NCBI GenBank assembly: GCA_021399435.1
Contig: JAJTUP010000042.1
Coordinates: 124,001 to 188,000 of the forward strand
Direction: 5' to 3'
Source of the DNA: Diaporthe sp. PMI_573
Taxonomy: Eukaryota > Ascomycota > Sordariomycetes > Diaporthales > Diaporthaceae
Length of the DNA: 64,000 nucleotides
The notes beneath the pieces are model-generated. The model saw only the letters and a program-made list of their open reading frames with translations. It had not been told where the DNA came from and did not search any database. Positions 21,430 to 31,441 of the stretch are shown here, piece by piece; within the stretch, counting starts at the first letter, position 1; every line of letters starts with the position of its first letter. The position numbers and the translations under genes are program-made.

Positions 21430-24400
21430 CAGTGTGTCCAATAGTCAGGTAACGGGAAAAATGGAGGTTATAACGTACCTAACGGTTGGATTTCCAACTT
21501 TGTAACGTCCCTAACGGTTGAAAATAAGCCGTTAACGGCTTGTCAAACGTTAACTAACTGGTAACGGTTGGAATTTCCTAAATAGGTAACCCATGATAGA
21601 AACTCGTTGGTGCTGAAGGGGATTTACACCAAATTAAGCTTTGCAAGCAATATATTCCCATGTTTCATTCAGGTTTTATCTTTCTCTCAACTTCTGATAA
21701 AGAACAATGTCCAATCTATAAAAAAAAATCCGCCTATCGAGCCTCAGTATGCAAAGCGCCGCTATCAAGCTCCCACAGGTACAACTCTGCCGGTCTAGCC
21801 TCTGCTAGCGGAGTATCAGTCATACCGCCGTCACTATGAGCACTAATCCAGCTAGCCCATACCTATCCTGCTAGCATATCCCTCCGCCGCCGCTGCTCAT
21901 GGCCGCGGCGTAACCAGTTCTTGAGACATTCGTTCGCTTCAATTGTGACAGATCCAAGCCGATTGCGTTCGTCGGTGATTAGGCGTTTGGACTGACTGAA
22001 GACACGTTCGCACTCGGCGCTCATAGCTGGGATAGAGAAAAGATCAAAAGCCATTTGGGTAAGGATCGGATAGGACTTCTCGCGCTCGCGCCACCAAGTC
22101 AGCGGTTCTTCGACAAAGGGTTCAACAACGTCTTCATCATAGAGGTAGCGCTCAAATTCGTCGACCATTCTGCGCCTCTTTCGCCTGTCGCTATTGCTAT
22201 CCACATCAACGCTGCGGTCAAGCCTTCTATGTAGTTTGAAGCGGCCCAGCTCTGGCGTTTGCTGAGGTTGCTCAGTTTGCTGCGGAGGAGAAGCTGGCTC
22301 CGTAATGCTGTATTTTGTTGCATACTCGTTGTATAGCTGGCGGACGTCTGGCTCAACAGTGTCCACCCAGATCTCGTGTGATCGCCACTTATCCTTAAAG
22401 TAAAGCAGCTTGAAGCTTGGGACGAGACAAATCGCGGCACGGTAGTACGGTGTCTTTGCTGTCAAGTCGAAATATTTCATAAGCTTCGCATAGCCAGCAT
22501 CGAGTCCTGCAACATAGTAGTTAGAATAGGACCTAGGGTCTGCAGCAACTGCAGCTTTTTCTTCCTGCAGTAAGCCGTCAAGGATGTCCATCATCTCCAA
22601 CGCCTGCCAAAGAGCGCCGTAGTTGCCGTGTATGGCATGGCCTTCCAGCTCGAGGGTAGCGTCTTTAAAGGGCTTTAGCAGAGCGACAAATCTCTGGATT
22701 TCCTCCCAATCGCTTCTCTTGAGGAAGTCCTGGCTCAAATCATAATCTGCGTCCCTCTCCCACTGTGCACAAAACAACTCAATTGCATTCCTAAGCTTAA
22801 GCGCGCGCTCAAGCATAGAGAAGGTTGAATTCCACCGGATCCCGCCGTCCTTGGTAAGCTGTAGGCTGAAAAGCTCATCATCTTGCAGGGCCTCGGCTTG
22901 TAGAGTCTCGAAATGCTGTCGGCGCTGATCTGAGCGTGTAATGTAGCGAACAATATTATGAACTTTGCCGATAACGCCTCGTTGCCGCCAGATCGAGAAG
23001 GATTCTTGGTCGTTACAACACTGGAGCTGTCGTTCGGCCTTACTCACACCTTTGCCATAGAGAATTGCCTTGACAACGAGGTTGATAACGTGGCCAGAAC
23101 AGCGGAGTCGTCTCCAGTCCGGATCGAAACCAAATCGCGTAGCTAGTTGTAACACGGCGCGATCGTTATCCTTGGCGTTATCCATCATGAAACAACCAAG
23201 CTTCGGCTCGAGATCGTACTGCGTAACTACGCTAATAAGGCAATTTGCTATATTTTCGCCTGAGTGAGAACCATATAGCCGCGGGAGGCCGAGAAGAGCT
23301 TGATGATTGGTGTAGTCCACGCCTAGTAAGCGGAGGTTAAAAGTTGGATTAAGCCTTATATAATAAAACGTCTGAATAGTAAAGGGTATCACATATATAT
23401 ACGTACCTACAAAGTGCGCAACTACGCCGCAGAGGCTCATCCCACTAGTTGACGTCCATAAGTCGCAGCTTAGGTGGACCGCACTCCTACATTCCTTCAA
23501 CTCAACCTTCAAACTCTCCCTGCGTGTTTTAAATGCAGCCATTATCCAACTGCTCAGCGTCGTCGCGGACGTAGGGAGAAGCCGCTCTAACTCAGGCCTC
23601 CCATACGAGAGTAAGTCACACGTATCTCCGGCAGTTGCGCTTCGAAAGCTCACGTCGTGAGCAACAACCCAGTCCAGATACTGCTGCCTGTAGCCTTCCC
23701 CAGTAATAGGAGTCCGTAGTGGACCAAAGCTATTAGCCTTCTTACTTCGATCCCATGGGTTGGAAACCCGGATATGCTGAGGAACTTCGCCGTCCTCAGA
23801 AATGCCGTGTTTGTGCTTTAAATGGTAGGCGATCGCACTATTTCCGTTGTATTTAAATATTGTAGAACAGTCGCTGCCAGTCTCATGGCATCTCCGACAA
23901 AGCCAGTACTGCTCATTTTCTGACTCAATATTGGCACCGTGGTCCCAAATCCAGGACTTCTTTGTCTTGCCGGTTGTACGCTTGTGCTTCATATAGTAGT
24001 GCGCATCGCTTAGACGTTTGTTGTTGTACTGGAGAGCACCCCAGCGAATCGGGAAGGCACCATCGGCAAGAGGTCTCGGAGCTCGGACAGATGAAGGAGA
24101 TGACAAGGGCCCAGTTGAAGGCGTGGTCGATTTCTTGGCAGAGGACTCGATTGATGGTTGGATTGAGAGCTCCGTAAATTGGTCTGCTGAACGCGACGAT
24201 GACGGCGTGGAGGAGAAGGACGGGGCCGACATGGTGGTGTGTACTGCCGGAAATTTTCCGTTGCGCGTACGTGTAGGGAGCGTTGCTATATGCAAAAAGA
24301 GATGCTGAGTCTAGATGGGAGGGCAAGTTGAAGTTCGAACGGAGGCCGCCAAAACTCTCGCTAAGACGCGTTACGCGTCGCGCATCTGGCACGTCGAACG

Positions 24401-24720
24401 GAATGGCTCGGGACGGCCATGTCGGGACAATCAAATGACAGGGATTAATGCGCTAAGCAAGGGGTTGAGAGACGCCGTCTCTGGGCTAGGATCTGAATAG
24501 GAAAAACTCGGTCTTTACATCGAGTTGAGATCCACTAATAGGTATCTGGGACGGTTTTAGAAAACCCCCCTCTAAATCCAACCGTTAACTAGTTAACTGA
24601 CAAGCTTATAACGTCCCTAACGGTTGAAATGAGGAACTTATAACGTCCCTAACGGTTGGTATTACGTAAGCCGTTAACTGGTCCGTTATCCAAATGGTTA
24701 ACTGACTATTGGACACACTG
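21430..24720 (-). mobile_element. hAT DNA transposon, about 3.29 kb
   Basis: Terminal inverted repeats are CAGTGTGTCCAATAGTCAGG at 21430 and its near-reverse-complement ending at 24720 (CAGTGTGTCCAATAGTCAGT when inverted). Subterminal copies of TAACGTCCCTAACGGTTG occur at both ends (21462-21580 and 24590-24665). The transposase occupies the middle on the minus strand. Flanks (GGTCCTAT left, CAACGGAC right) do not form a target-site duplication, and only the left flank is pogo-derived, so the surroundings have been rearranged. Confidence 0.9.
21863..24232 (-). CDS. hAT transposase, apparently complete
   Basis: An open frame runs from ATG 24232 (MSAPSFSSTPSSSRSADQF; further alternative codons lie upstream to 24295) to the stop at 21863, about 789 codons. 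After a Ser/Thr/Pro-rich N-terminus comes a BED zinc finger (WIWDHGANI, CRRCHETG, HLKHKHG), then the RNase H-like core (CDLWTSTSGMSLCGVVAHF, CFMMDNAKDNDRAVLQL, RCSGHVINLVVKAILYG) and the hAT dimerisation domain (IPAMSAECERVFSQSKRL, ANECLKNWL). An AT-rich insert after VVAHFV, about 84 nt at 23323-23407 with GTACGT and TACTAG ends, looks like an in-frame intron whose removal restores VAHFVGVDYTNHQALLGL. No stop breaks the frame, so activity is possible. Confidence 0.85.
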   Translation of the reverse strand: MSAPSFSSTPSSSRSADQFTELSIQPSIESSAKKSTTPSTGPLSSPSSVRAPRPLADGAFPIRWGALQYNNKRLSDAHYYMKHKRTTGKTKKSWIWDHGANIESENEQYWLCRRCHETGSDCSTIFKYNGNSAIAYHLKHKHGISEDGEVPQHIRVSNPWDRSKKANSFGPLRTPITGEGYRQQYLDWVVAHDVSFRSATAGDTCDLLSYGRPELERLLPTSATTLSSWIMAAFKTRRESLKVELKECRSAVHLSCDLWTSTSGMSLCGVVAHFVGTYIYVIPFTIQTFYYIRLNPTFNLRLLGVDYTNHQALLGLPRLYGSHSGENIANCLISVVTQYDLEPKLGCFMMDNAKDNDRAVLQLATRFGFDPDWRRLRCSGHVINLVVKAILYGKGVSKAERQLQCCNDQESFSIWRQRGVIGKVHNIVRYITRSDQRRQHFETLQAEALQDDELFSLQLTKDGGIRWNSTFSMLERALKLRNAIELFCAQWERDADYDLSQDFLKRSDWEEIQRFVALLKPFKDATLELEGHAIHGNYGALWQALEMMDILDGLLQEEKAAVAADPRSYSNYYVAGLDAGYAKLMKYFDLTAKTPYYRAAICLVPSFKLLYFKDKWRSHEIWVDTVEPDVRQLYNEYATKYSITEPASPPQQTEQPQQTPELGRFKLHRRLDRSVDVDSNSDRRKRRRMVDEFERYLYDEDVVEPFVEEPLTWWREREKSYPILTQMAFDLFSIPAMSAECERVFSQSKRLITDERNRLGSVTIEANECLKNWLRRGHEQRRRRDMLAG

Positions 24721-25024
24721 CAACGGACAGTGGCTGCGAGGCTGGAGGAGAGCCGTGGTGACACAGAGCTCGAACCGGCTGCTGCAACAAAAATAATTCC
24801 GCCCCCATTGCCAGGTTTCCACATCCCGCCTGTCACTCAGGGCCGGAAAAAGAAAGGGCACTCTCCCACCTCGGGCCCTGGTGGGCGTACAAATATGTAC
24901 TATGTATAAATATAAGGTCCCCTTCCACCAGCAGATAGTCTGATCCCTCTCAGCAACCATCGCCTGAAATATCCATATGAGCTGCCTTTGTTTCTGACTT
25001 TAAATATTGTGCAAATCAAGCACC
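24721..25024. promoter_or_regulatory. gap upstream of hypothetical gene
   Basis: It contains a short CT-rich run and a TATGTATAAATATAAGG AT-rich box at about 24899-24915, a plausible TATA region roughly 110 bases before the ATG at 25025. Confidence 0.35.
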
Positions 25025-25327
25025 ATGCCTGCAGTCTTGAGCAAAGACGAGAGGGAGAGGGTCATCAAGGAGGAAGGGGTGTTAGAGGATGACTACAGGG
25101 AGATTAAGGAAAAGCTCGAGCAGACGACTCTGGATACAAGCCAAGATAATCGACGACCTGGATCCTCTGTTCGTTCCCACGCAAATCGAGGTCGAGAGCA
25201 GCGCCAGAAGCGAGGCAGGCGCAAGAGAGTCAATGGCGTCATTTCTCGGCCGAGCGTGAGAGCTGGCAGAAGAGGAGAATGGGTGGGAATAACTGGTGGA
25301 GCATGTCGCGAATATCTCGTCAACTAG
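25025..25327 (+). CDS. hypothetical small basic protein
   Basis: ATG 25025 sits in a favourable CACCATG context after a TATA-like box. The 100-codon product starts with a charged helix (LSKDERERVIKEEGVLEDDY) and then becomes very basic (RGREQRQKRGRRKRVNG). The family is not known. The change of character after about residue 45 suggests that the true gene may splice elsewhere; a second open stretch at 25492-25624 after a pyrimidine tract and CCCAG (VHLSRRISLGNNTKIV) could be its last exon. Confidence 0.4.
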   Translation: MPAVLSKDERERVIKEEGVLEDDYREIKEKLEQTTLDTSQDNRRPGSSVRSHANRGREQRQKRGRRKRVNGVISRPSVRAGRRGEWVGITGGACREYLVN

Positions 25328-25668
25328 GCCAACTGTGTCAGGGCACTGGCTTCATCCAACTTCATCGATGCGAGACTTGTTCTGTAGCATGATGTCGTTG
25401 TGCGTGTCTCTTGTGTTGTTATTTCTTCCGTCTTTTTTATTCGGATATACCGACCCAGATTCTGTGTGCTGCCCGCTGTTTCCCAGGTGCATTTGTCACG
25501 GCGCATCAGCTTAGGTAATAATACGAAGATTGTGCAGCATATAATCAACAATCTCCACATGTGGCCCTCGGAATCCAATGAGACCATAGTCAGAGAGGCC
25601 TTACAGGCTACGTTGACTGGGTGAACAGCTTCATCTTCAAATTGAGGCCGTATGGTTGCAATTGATAC

Positions 25669-27529
25669 TCAATGGCCACCTTTGAAGATCTCCTGGAGCT
25701 CGTGCTCACTGATAACTTGCTCCGCCATATTACGATGCTCCATAAACGTGCTTAGCAAAAGAGCAAGGCCTGAGATGCTCGTGAACACCAGGTAGATACC
25801 TTTCAGCCCAAACGAATACGCATCTATGATTTGGGACCTGAAAGGGCTGTCGACGGGCATCTGATGGAGCTCGGCTACAAAGGCCTCGCTGACCTTCGCG
25901 ATGGCGGTATCAAGACCTGCCCGCTCGAGTCGCAAGGCCATGACATTCTGAAAAACACAGCCACCAACTCCCACCCCGAGGGACATCCCAAACTGTCGTA
26001 CAAACGCATACATCGCAGCTGCGTCCCCTTGTTCGCCCTCATCGCTCATAGCCTGAGCAGCAAAGTTTTGCGCATTCAGGACAGCACCATGGCCGAGACC
26101 GAGGATGATAAGTACAATCACCCACAGTGCAACCGGCGTTTTGTCGTGAAATAGCAGTGTAAGGCCGGAGCCGAGAGTAGTCAAAGCCCAGCCGATCCAA
26201 ATCGGCCTGCGGTAGTTTGCGGTCAGTGTCACCAGGAGACCCGCCAGCATCGAGGCCGGCACAAGTGTGACCATTACAGGCAGGAGAGCGAGCCCGGTAT
26301 GAATAGGGTCGTAGAGTTTAACAGATAAAAAGTAGAACGGGACATAGTAAAGCTGTCCATAAATCTGTCACGGTATAAGCAGGTTCCTCGGCAGGTGGAA
26401 GGTTATGGGTGGACAGACCACGAATCCTTGGATCGCGCCACAGAGATAGGTGATTCTCGGGCTAGTGCTCTGGAACAAGCTGCGTTGAAGAAACGGACGC
26501 TTTGGAAACTTTGATTCATAGAAGAATGTCGCCGCGAAACCAAATATTCCGAGACAGAGGGGAACGAGCGTCCTGGAGCTTGACCAACTAAACTGTACAC
26601 CGCCCCACGAGACGGCAATCAAGAACGAGGTGCCTGACGGGATGAAGAGCAAGCCTCCAACCCAGTCTATGCTCTCGAGCTTTTGATGTAGCGTAGCGCG
26701 AGGCGCCTTCAATGTCAGGAGATTCACAATGAGGATCAATCCCGCAGCGCAAAAAGGAAACATAATGTAGAAAATCCACCTCCAGGTGGTCTTTTGTGCA
26801 ATAATGCCACCGATCACAGGCCCCAAGCAGTTTCCTAGGGCCCAGGCTCCAAGACTAGCATGTTGTTAACGTAAATCTCACGACAGCAGAATTGGATATA
26901 CTTACACCAAGCCATACCATTTAGGCCTGTGGCGGAGAGGCACGATATCTGTAAATATGACCAAACTTAGGACCATCACGCCTGCGCCTCCGAGGCCTTG
27001 AAGGACCCTACCGGCCAGAAGAAGTGAGATCCCATCAGCTAGGCAGCAAAGAATACTACCAACTGTAAAGAAACTAAGGCAGCTGGTTAGGATTGCCGGC
27101 CGGCCAAAGGCATTGCTTAGTTGGGCAATAAAAGGCATTGTAATAGTGGTAACAAGGAGGTATGCTGTTCCGATCCAGATGCCTTGGGTCGTGCTCAACT
27201 TGAGATCTATTGAAATAGCCTGGTGGTTATAAGTTAGTAGTATCTTCCAGAGAATACTGTAGAACAAATGATATTACATTTATTGAAGTAATGATAATGC
27301 AAGCATCAAGTGCCACCATGAACGAAACGATCGATAAACTTAGCATTATCCAGCGCTGATGCAGACTAGGCGTCCAGACTAAAAAGTATAGCCTTGCGGC
27401 CTCAGTCGGCGTCAGGAACGGATCTTCCGACATCTGGCTTGAAGCAGAAACAGGACTCGAATCTTGAACTTGACAGTTGTGCGAAGCGTCGCCGCCAGCG
27501 GGCGGTACTTGATTGGCTGGGGCGGGCAT
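25669..27529 (-). CDS. MFS multidrug transporter (DHA2/14-TM type), four exons
   Basis: Exons are 27529-27278, 27219-26906, 26854-26419 and 26364-25669. Introns of 58, 51 and 54 nt have GTAATA, GTAAGT and GTCTGT donors and AG acceptors, and the joined frame gives 565 residues with no break. A roughly 50-residue polar N-terminus precedes the first helix (WIMLSLSIVSFMVALDACII). The loop after helix 2 has LSNAFGRPAI (motif-A region), a later helix has LGPVIGGIIA (motif C of antiporters), and the spliced GFVIYGQLYYVPFYF matches helix 7 of this family. About 14 hydrophobic segments fit the DHA2 drug:H+ antiporters. The likely role is proton-driven export of a toxic compound or metabolite at the plasma membrane; the substrate cannot be read. 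Confidence 0.9.
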
Positions 27530-28363
27530 GTTGTCGTGTCGTGCGGCTCTTTTAAGAGATGATTGAGATGTATAAAATGGTTCCTATAAAGAAAACTAGC
27601 TAGGGGGAGTTCCAGGCTGGAATTTAAATCATAAGGGCTGGTACATTGTATATATTACCGTACTTTGCAGTACTACTGTATACATTATTCATTTATTTAA
27701 CGAATAGTGAGACAACCTTTGCAAGGACTTTTGGGAGATACAGTACGGTACTTCTTTATCCACTTTATTCTATAACGTTATCACATCTGCCTACAATGAT
27801 TTATTGTGGTGTCCTTTGACGACTAACCAAGTAAGACTCACGAAATACAATGTATTTTGGCAGTTTGTCTTATAATGATTCAAGTAGGAATCGACAATGA
27901 AGTGAGATATGTGCTGTACTTCTGTCACGTCTTTGCCACGGTGAGATTGAGAATATTCATTAGTCCAAGACATTTGAAAGATGAAGTACGAGAAAGGGAA
28001 ACTACACACCGAGCCCGAACCGCTTGAATTCCTAGTCCCAGCGGCAGCCGGCCGACTGTGGCCGGGCGCAGCCCAGAGATGGCCCCTATCTAAGAAAGCG
28101 GATATTCGCACAACCAAAAACGGATGCCACACAACTTTTTCTGACTAATCATGCTGGCCCCTGTGCCTGAATTCAAAATCACTGTGGGTTCGCCATACAA
28201 ATCGTTAACGTGATTACACCGATTAACACTTGGCTTTCTTTTCGACGTCGTGCTTTTCTTGAGACCATCCTATTTCTATTACCAAGGGAGGGTATACAGA
28301 GCCAGGGACCTGTAGCACTCTGTCGGGAATCTTGCCCTTATATTCTTGATTTCTTCGCTTTAG
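27530..28363. promoter_or_regulatory. region between MFS gene and next exon
   Basis: AT-rich upstream DNA of the MFS gene includes TATAAAATGG at about 27570. An ATG at 28151 opens MLAPVPEFKITVGSPYKSLT and may be the first exon of the gene at 28364, with a candidate donor near 28210. Confidence 0.35.
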
Positions 28364-28834
28364 AGCGGGATATTCACCTGGAGAAATAATACTAGTCCCA
28401 AGACCGCTGCCGTCACATTCGAGTTCCCGAAGGATAGCATCGCGGATGTCAATTGCGCCATGTCCATCGTAGTTCTCCCAAACAAGGTGGAGCGTCTCGC
28501 TTCGCTCTTGTTCAACGCACCCCTCGAGACGAACGGAAACGTGCGGGAATTGATCCTGCCCGATGGCTTGTGCGTTATACCAAAACAGCTTCAGGGGAGT
28601 CCTCCCGAGGCTGTCACCGGTGTTTTCGGCCCGACAGTGGCAGCCGCGCTCGAGTCCGCCCCATATCGCAAGATTGAAGTATCAGAAGCCGGCCCACGGG
28701 TGGCAACTCGCTGCGTTACGATGTCTGAGTGCTTTGATGGGCATGGTGGTGCCGTCATCACCGTCGTGCTGGGTAGGAGAGAAGCCTCCAAGATGTACGA
28801 AAAATTGTTCAAGTCATCCAAATCAAGATTTTAG
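28364..28834 (+). CDS. hypothetical protein, probable last exon
   Basis: The exon begins after a pyrimidine-rich acceptor (TTGATTTCTTCGCTTTAG) at 28363 and stays open for 156 codons to TAG 28832-28834. It passes through TAAVTFEFPKDSIADVN, NGNVRELILPDGLCVIPKQL and DGHGGAVITVVLGRREA. The codon pattern and even amino-acid mix look like real protein. I do not recognise the family. A first exon may lie at 28151-28210. There is no opposing gene. Confidence 0.45.
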   Translation, partial: SGIFTWRNNTSPKTAAVTFEFPKDSIADVNCAMSIVVLPNKVERLASLLFNAPLETNGNVRELILPDGLCVIPKQLQGSPPEAVTGVFGPTVAAALESAPYRKIEVSEAGPRVATRCVTMSECFDGHGGAVITVVLGRREASKMYEKLFKSSKSRF

Positions 28835-29376
28835 CTCACTTAGACCGCTGTGTCCTTGAGTGTTCCCTCTTTTCTTCCTATCCGGCAATTTGCGAGATTC
28901 GTCATGCTTTGCTCTCTACAACCTTGCCGCCTGAGAATTCAAGCGCCCAGCCTTGAGGGAGTACTCCTTTCATATCACGCCCTAATAGTTTCGCTTGCCT
29001 GGAAGGATCCACAGACACCATGGAGTTACTAATATCAAACGGACACTACCTTGCGTACTGTACCTATGCAACAACTTCTCTGAAGATGGACATTAACTGC
29101 ACGGTGTGATTTTGTCATCATGGTTGTGGCTGATCCCGCCGGAATTTGTCGGACTGTGTGATACCTGGTATCCGACAAGTCTCTTTGGTGACAGATCACC
29201 TCGCAGCTTTCCTTGCCAAGTATTAAATTGACCAACGAAAATCCTGTATTTTTGGCGAGATGATGGTCCTTTTCATTTGTACCTTGCAGAGGAGTGTTCC
29301 CACCTCACTTTCAGGCCCCCAATCGGATAAGCCGCATCTCAACCTGGTCAAGCAACGGCGATGCTGAAGTAAGGCG
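28835..29376. other. no recognisable gene
   Basis: Short ORFs only. Positions 29246-29312 resemble 3205-3275 (short dispersed repeat). Confidence 0.35.
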
Positions 29377-29770
29377 CTAAACAGTATCGGCGCGGAGAAA
29401 TGATGGCAATTGTCGGAATTGCGTGGTAATCTTGGCTATTATACTCGGCCCAGGCAAGACATAGGCCACTCGATGTCCATCGACTCCAAGAGCCACGTGG
29501 CCGTAAAAGTGCCCTGTTTGAGCGTCAATGATAGCTGAGCCCGAGTCTCCCTCCTTCAAAGCTGTTGAAAGCGAGACGGTAAGCAACTCCTGGAAGGAAG
29601 ATAATCCACCGGTCTTGAATGCCATCGAATCCGATATCATGTCTCCTGGAATTGCTCCCCGAGAGGTAATTGCCAAGATCCCGGTCAAATCAGTGCTGAC
29701 GCTGCTGACGCCGTCGATCCGGATCTTCCGAGTTTCGCTTTGCTCATTGGTAGTCCGAGGCGGCCAGGGT
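29377..29770 (-). pseudogene. C-terminal fragment of trypsin-fold-like protein
   Basis: From about 29770 down to the stop at 29377 the minus strand reads WPPRTTNEQSETRKIRIDG, GILAITSRGAIPGDM, and then ALKEGDSGSAIIDAQTG with YGHVALG and AYVLPG. GDSGS is the serine-protease nucleophile signature, and the following (D)AxTGxxYGH pattern occurs in a family of uncharacterised fungal proteins with a degenerate trypsin fold. The His and Asp regions are not present upstream; a different coding sequence on the plus strand begins at 29793. It is therefore truncated or lacks upstream exons. Confidence 0.5.
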
Positions 29771-29792
29771 ACCGTAGTTCCCCATAGTACGC

Positions 29793-30212
29793 ATGTGCCT
29801 TCTCCTCGCTGCCCTCACGTACCACAGTTCGTTCCTGTACCGCCTCGGCTTTTGGCAGTGGAACGCAACGCCCCACGGCGGCGGACTGGGGGCGTGGGAG
29901 ACGGGCTGCATGTTTCTTAACGCGACTGACGGTAGCTTTGCCTTTGTGGTTCCTCCCCTCGCAGTGTGCGGCCGGGCCAAAAAGAGCACCTACGATATGC
30001 TCAAGCTCCAGTCGCTGTCCGGCGAGCAGTACCTGACCGCGTTTGGCCACGAGCATGAGTATGGGCGGCCGGTATGTGCAGGGGGCGGTGCCAAGGCTGC
30101 GTCTGTTATGCCGTTAAAAACAATCCATGGCCCTCGTCGTAAACTTCCGCACTTTTTTATTTGTACCCCACAGGATGGCTATCATCAAAGAGTTCTGAAG
30201 ATGTGGAGTTGA
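29793..30212 (+). CDS. fragment homologous to the C-terminal partner of the hAT fusion
   Basis: The frame from ATG 29793 encodes NATPHGGGLGAWETGCMFLN, then SFAFVVPPLAVCGRAKKSTY, LQSLSGEQYLTAFGHEHEYG and GGGAKAASVM. The order and spacing match the segment at about 46436-46625 (SYAFVVPAKKSCGGG, LQPISGHQWLKGFGEH, DGTKAASVM), so both belong to one unnamed family. A probable intron (about 30113-30171, ending CCCCACAG) would join SVMP to DGYHQRVLKMWS. The product is short and probably a truncated copy. The function is unknown. Confidence 0.5.
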   Translation: MCLLLAALTYHSSFLYRLGFWQWNATPHGGGLGAWETGCMFLNATDGSFAFVVPPLAVCGRAKKSTYDMLKLQSLSGEQYLTAFGHEHEYGRPVCAGGGAKAASVMPLKTIHGPRRKLPHFFICTPQDGYHQRVLKMWS

Positions 30213-30815
30213 GAACTTATTTCGATGATAAACTGAGGTACGAGGATCCTTTGTCAAAAACATGCAGAAGTCTAGATGCAGGCCATCTAGGAGCTAAGCA
30301 GGCACAACACATACTATTATGATCCATGCGTAGGGAACAGTCACCATCAATGCCCTCACAGTTAGACAGGAATACACACACGCAATAAGAACTGCTCGGC
30401 CTGTGCTCAATAGGCTAAACTGGCACTGCAAAACCGGGAGGAACGCATCGCATGGGCTTACGAGAGTCAGTAAGAAAAGGCCGACCGACGAGGTCAGGTG
30501 ACACAATATTGCTACGATATCGCTTCTTCGGCGAGAACTCGCTTCCGACAAATTGTTGCTTCGTGGGTAAGATATCTCTTTCTCTACCAAGTGATGGTAC
30601 TCAGACGTAGGTATTAAACAATGATCGTATCGTTGCAAGGGAGGCCTAGGGATTAAAAGGAAAATCATGAGTTAAATTAATGGCAGCCTGGTGCAGTTTG
30701 GAGCAAATGTGTCTTCCTCTTCTAACTTAAACCAGCATTCTTTCAGGTAAAGGGAAAGACGTCGAAATAGGCAAAAAGCTGGTTAATGTCGTCCCCCATT
30801 TTTATTCGTAAATAG
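30213..30815. other. no confident gene
   Basis: A 124-codon minus-strand ORF (30294-30668) has hydrophobic stretches but no start context or domain and is not annotated as a gene. Confidence 0.3.
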
Positions 30816-30998
30816 GGACTAGCGCATCAAGTCCAAAAGGCACAACGCGATATCAAGGCGGGCGAGGAGCTCTTCTTTAAATACGGAGAAAATTTCCCCA
30901 ACTTCACCAAAAAGCTTTTCGACTCTCAAGGTGAAGAAAACCGAAATAAGGTTGGCAATAGTGCCAGGGGCCGTGGCGGCCGCAGCCTGGTTAATTAA
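30816..30998 (+). pseudogene. SET-domain C-terminal fragment
   Basis: The 60-codon open stretch reads AHQVQKAQRDIKAGEELFFK, then YGENFPNFTKKLFDSQGEEN and a Gly/Arg tail. (R)DIxAGEELFFxYG is the last conserved block of SET lysine-methyltransferase domains, including the aromatic YG. The preceding NHS/cofactor block is not seen upstream in any frame, so this is a truncated relic or a last exon. The tail ends at TAA 30996-30998. Confidence 0.6.
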
Positions 30999-31243
30999 TG
31001 TAATGTACCCTTGGAAAACGTATCGATGTGTCGGAGAGAAGCCGCTGCTATTCCCATGCGAGTGACCATAGTCTCTCCAACACCTACAATCCGGGACAAT
31101 AGCAACTTATACTCAGGGTCGGTACTGGAACTCATAGTCTCAAGCTTCGTCTGGAGCTCTAGGAATGTCTTCGTAACCGTAGCTACACTTTCTAGCTGGG
31201 TACTAGCAATGGCAGCTGCTTCTCCGGCTCTGCGCATGCGCAA
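30995..31243 (-). CDS. hypothetical helical fragment
   Basis: The 82-codon minus-strand ORF (contains ESVATVTKTFLELQTKLETM and LLLSRIVGVGETMVTRMG) has the amphipathic, heptad-like pattern of a helical bundle. No family is recognised. It may be an exon of a larger gene whose remainder is not evident. Confidence 0.3.
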   Translation of the reverse strand: MRMRRAGEAAAIASTQLESVATVTKTFLELQTKLETMSSSTDPEYKLLLSRIVGVGETMVTRMGIAAASLRHIDTFSKGTLH

Positions 31244-31441
31244 GTCTGCTTCAGAGACTCTGCCCTCCTAGCAACGCACCTCCTTGGTTTTACAAAGTAT
31301 GTCCTATAGGGTATTTCCAGAAATTAACTGTGCAAGTTCTCGGTTCCTTAATTTGCTTGTGTCTCTAAGGTGATTAATAGATTGAGATGCAGGAAAGGAA
31401 TCTGTGGAACATGGTAGGGTATTGGTACTTATTACAATAAT

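Noticed and set aside
25831..26154. Plus-strand ORF of 107 codons
   Set aside because: It is entirely opposite the last exon of the MFS transporter.
26365..26418. In-frame TGA in the MFS transporter suggesting a pseudogene
   Set aside because: A 54-nt GTCTGT...GACAG intron removes it and restores GFV-IYGQLYYVPFYF, as the family requires.
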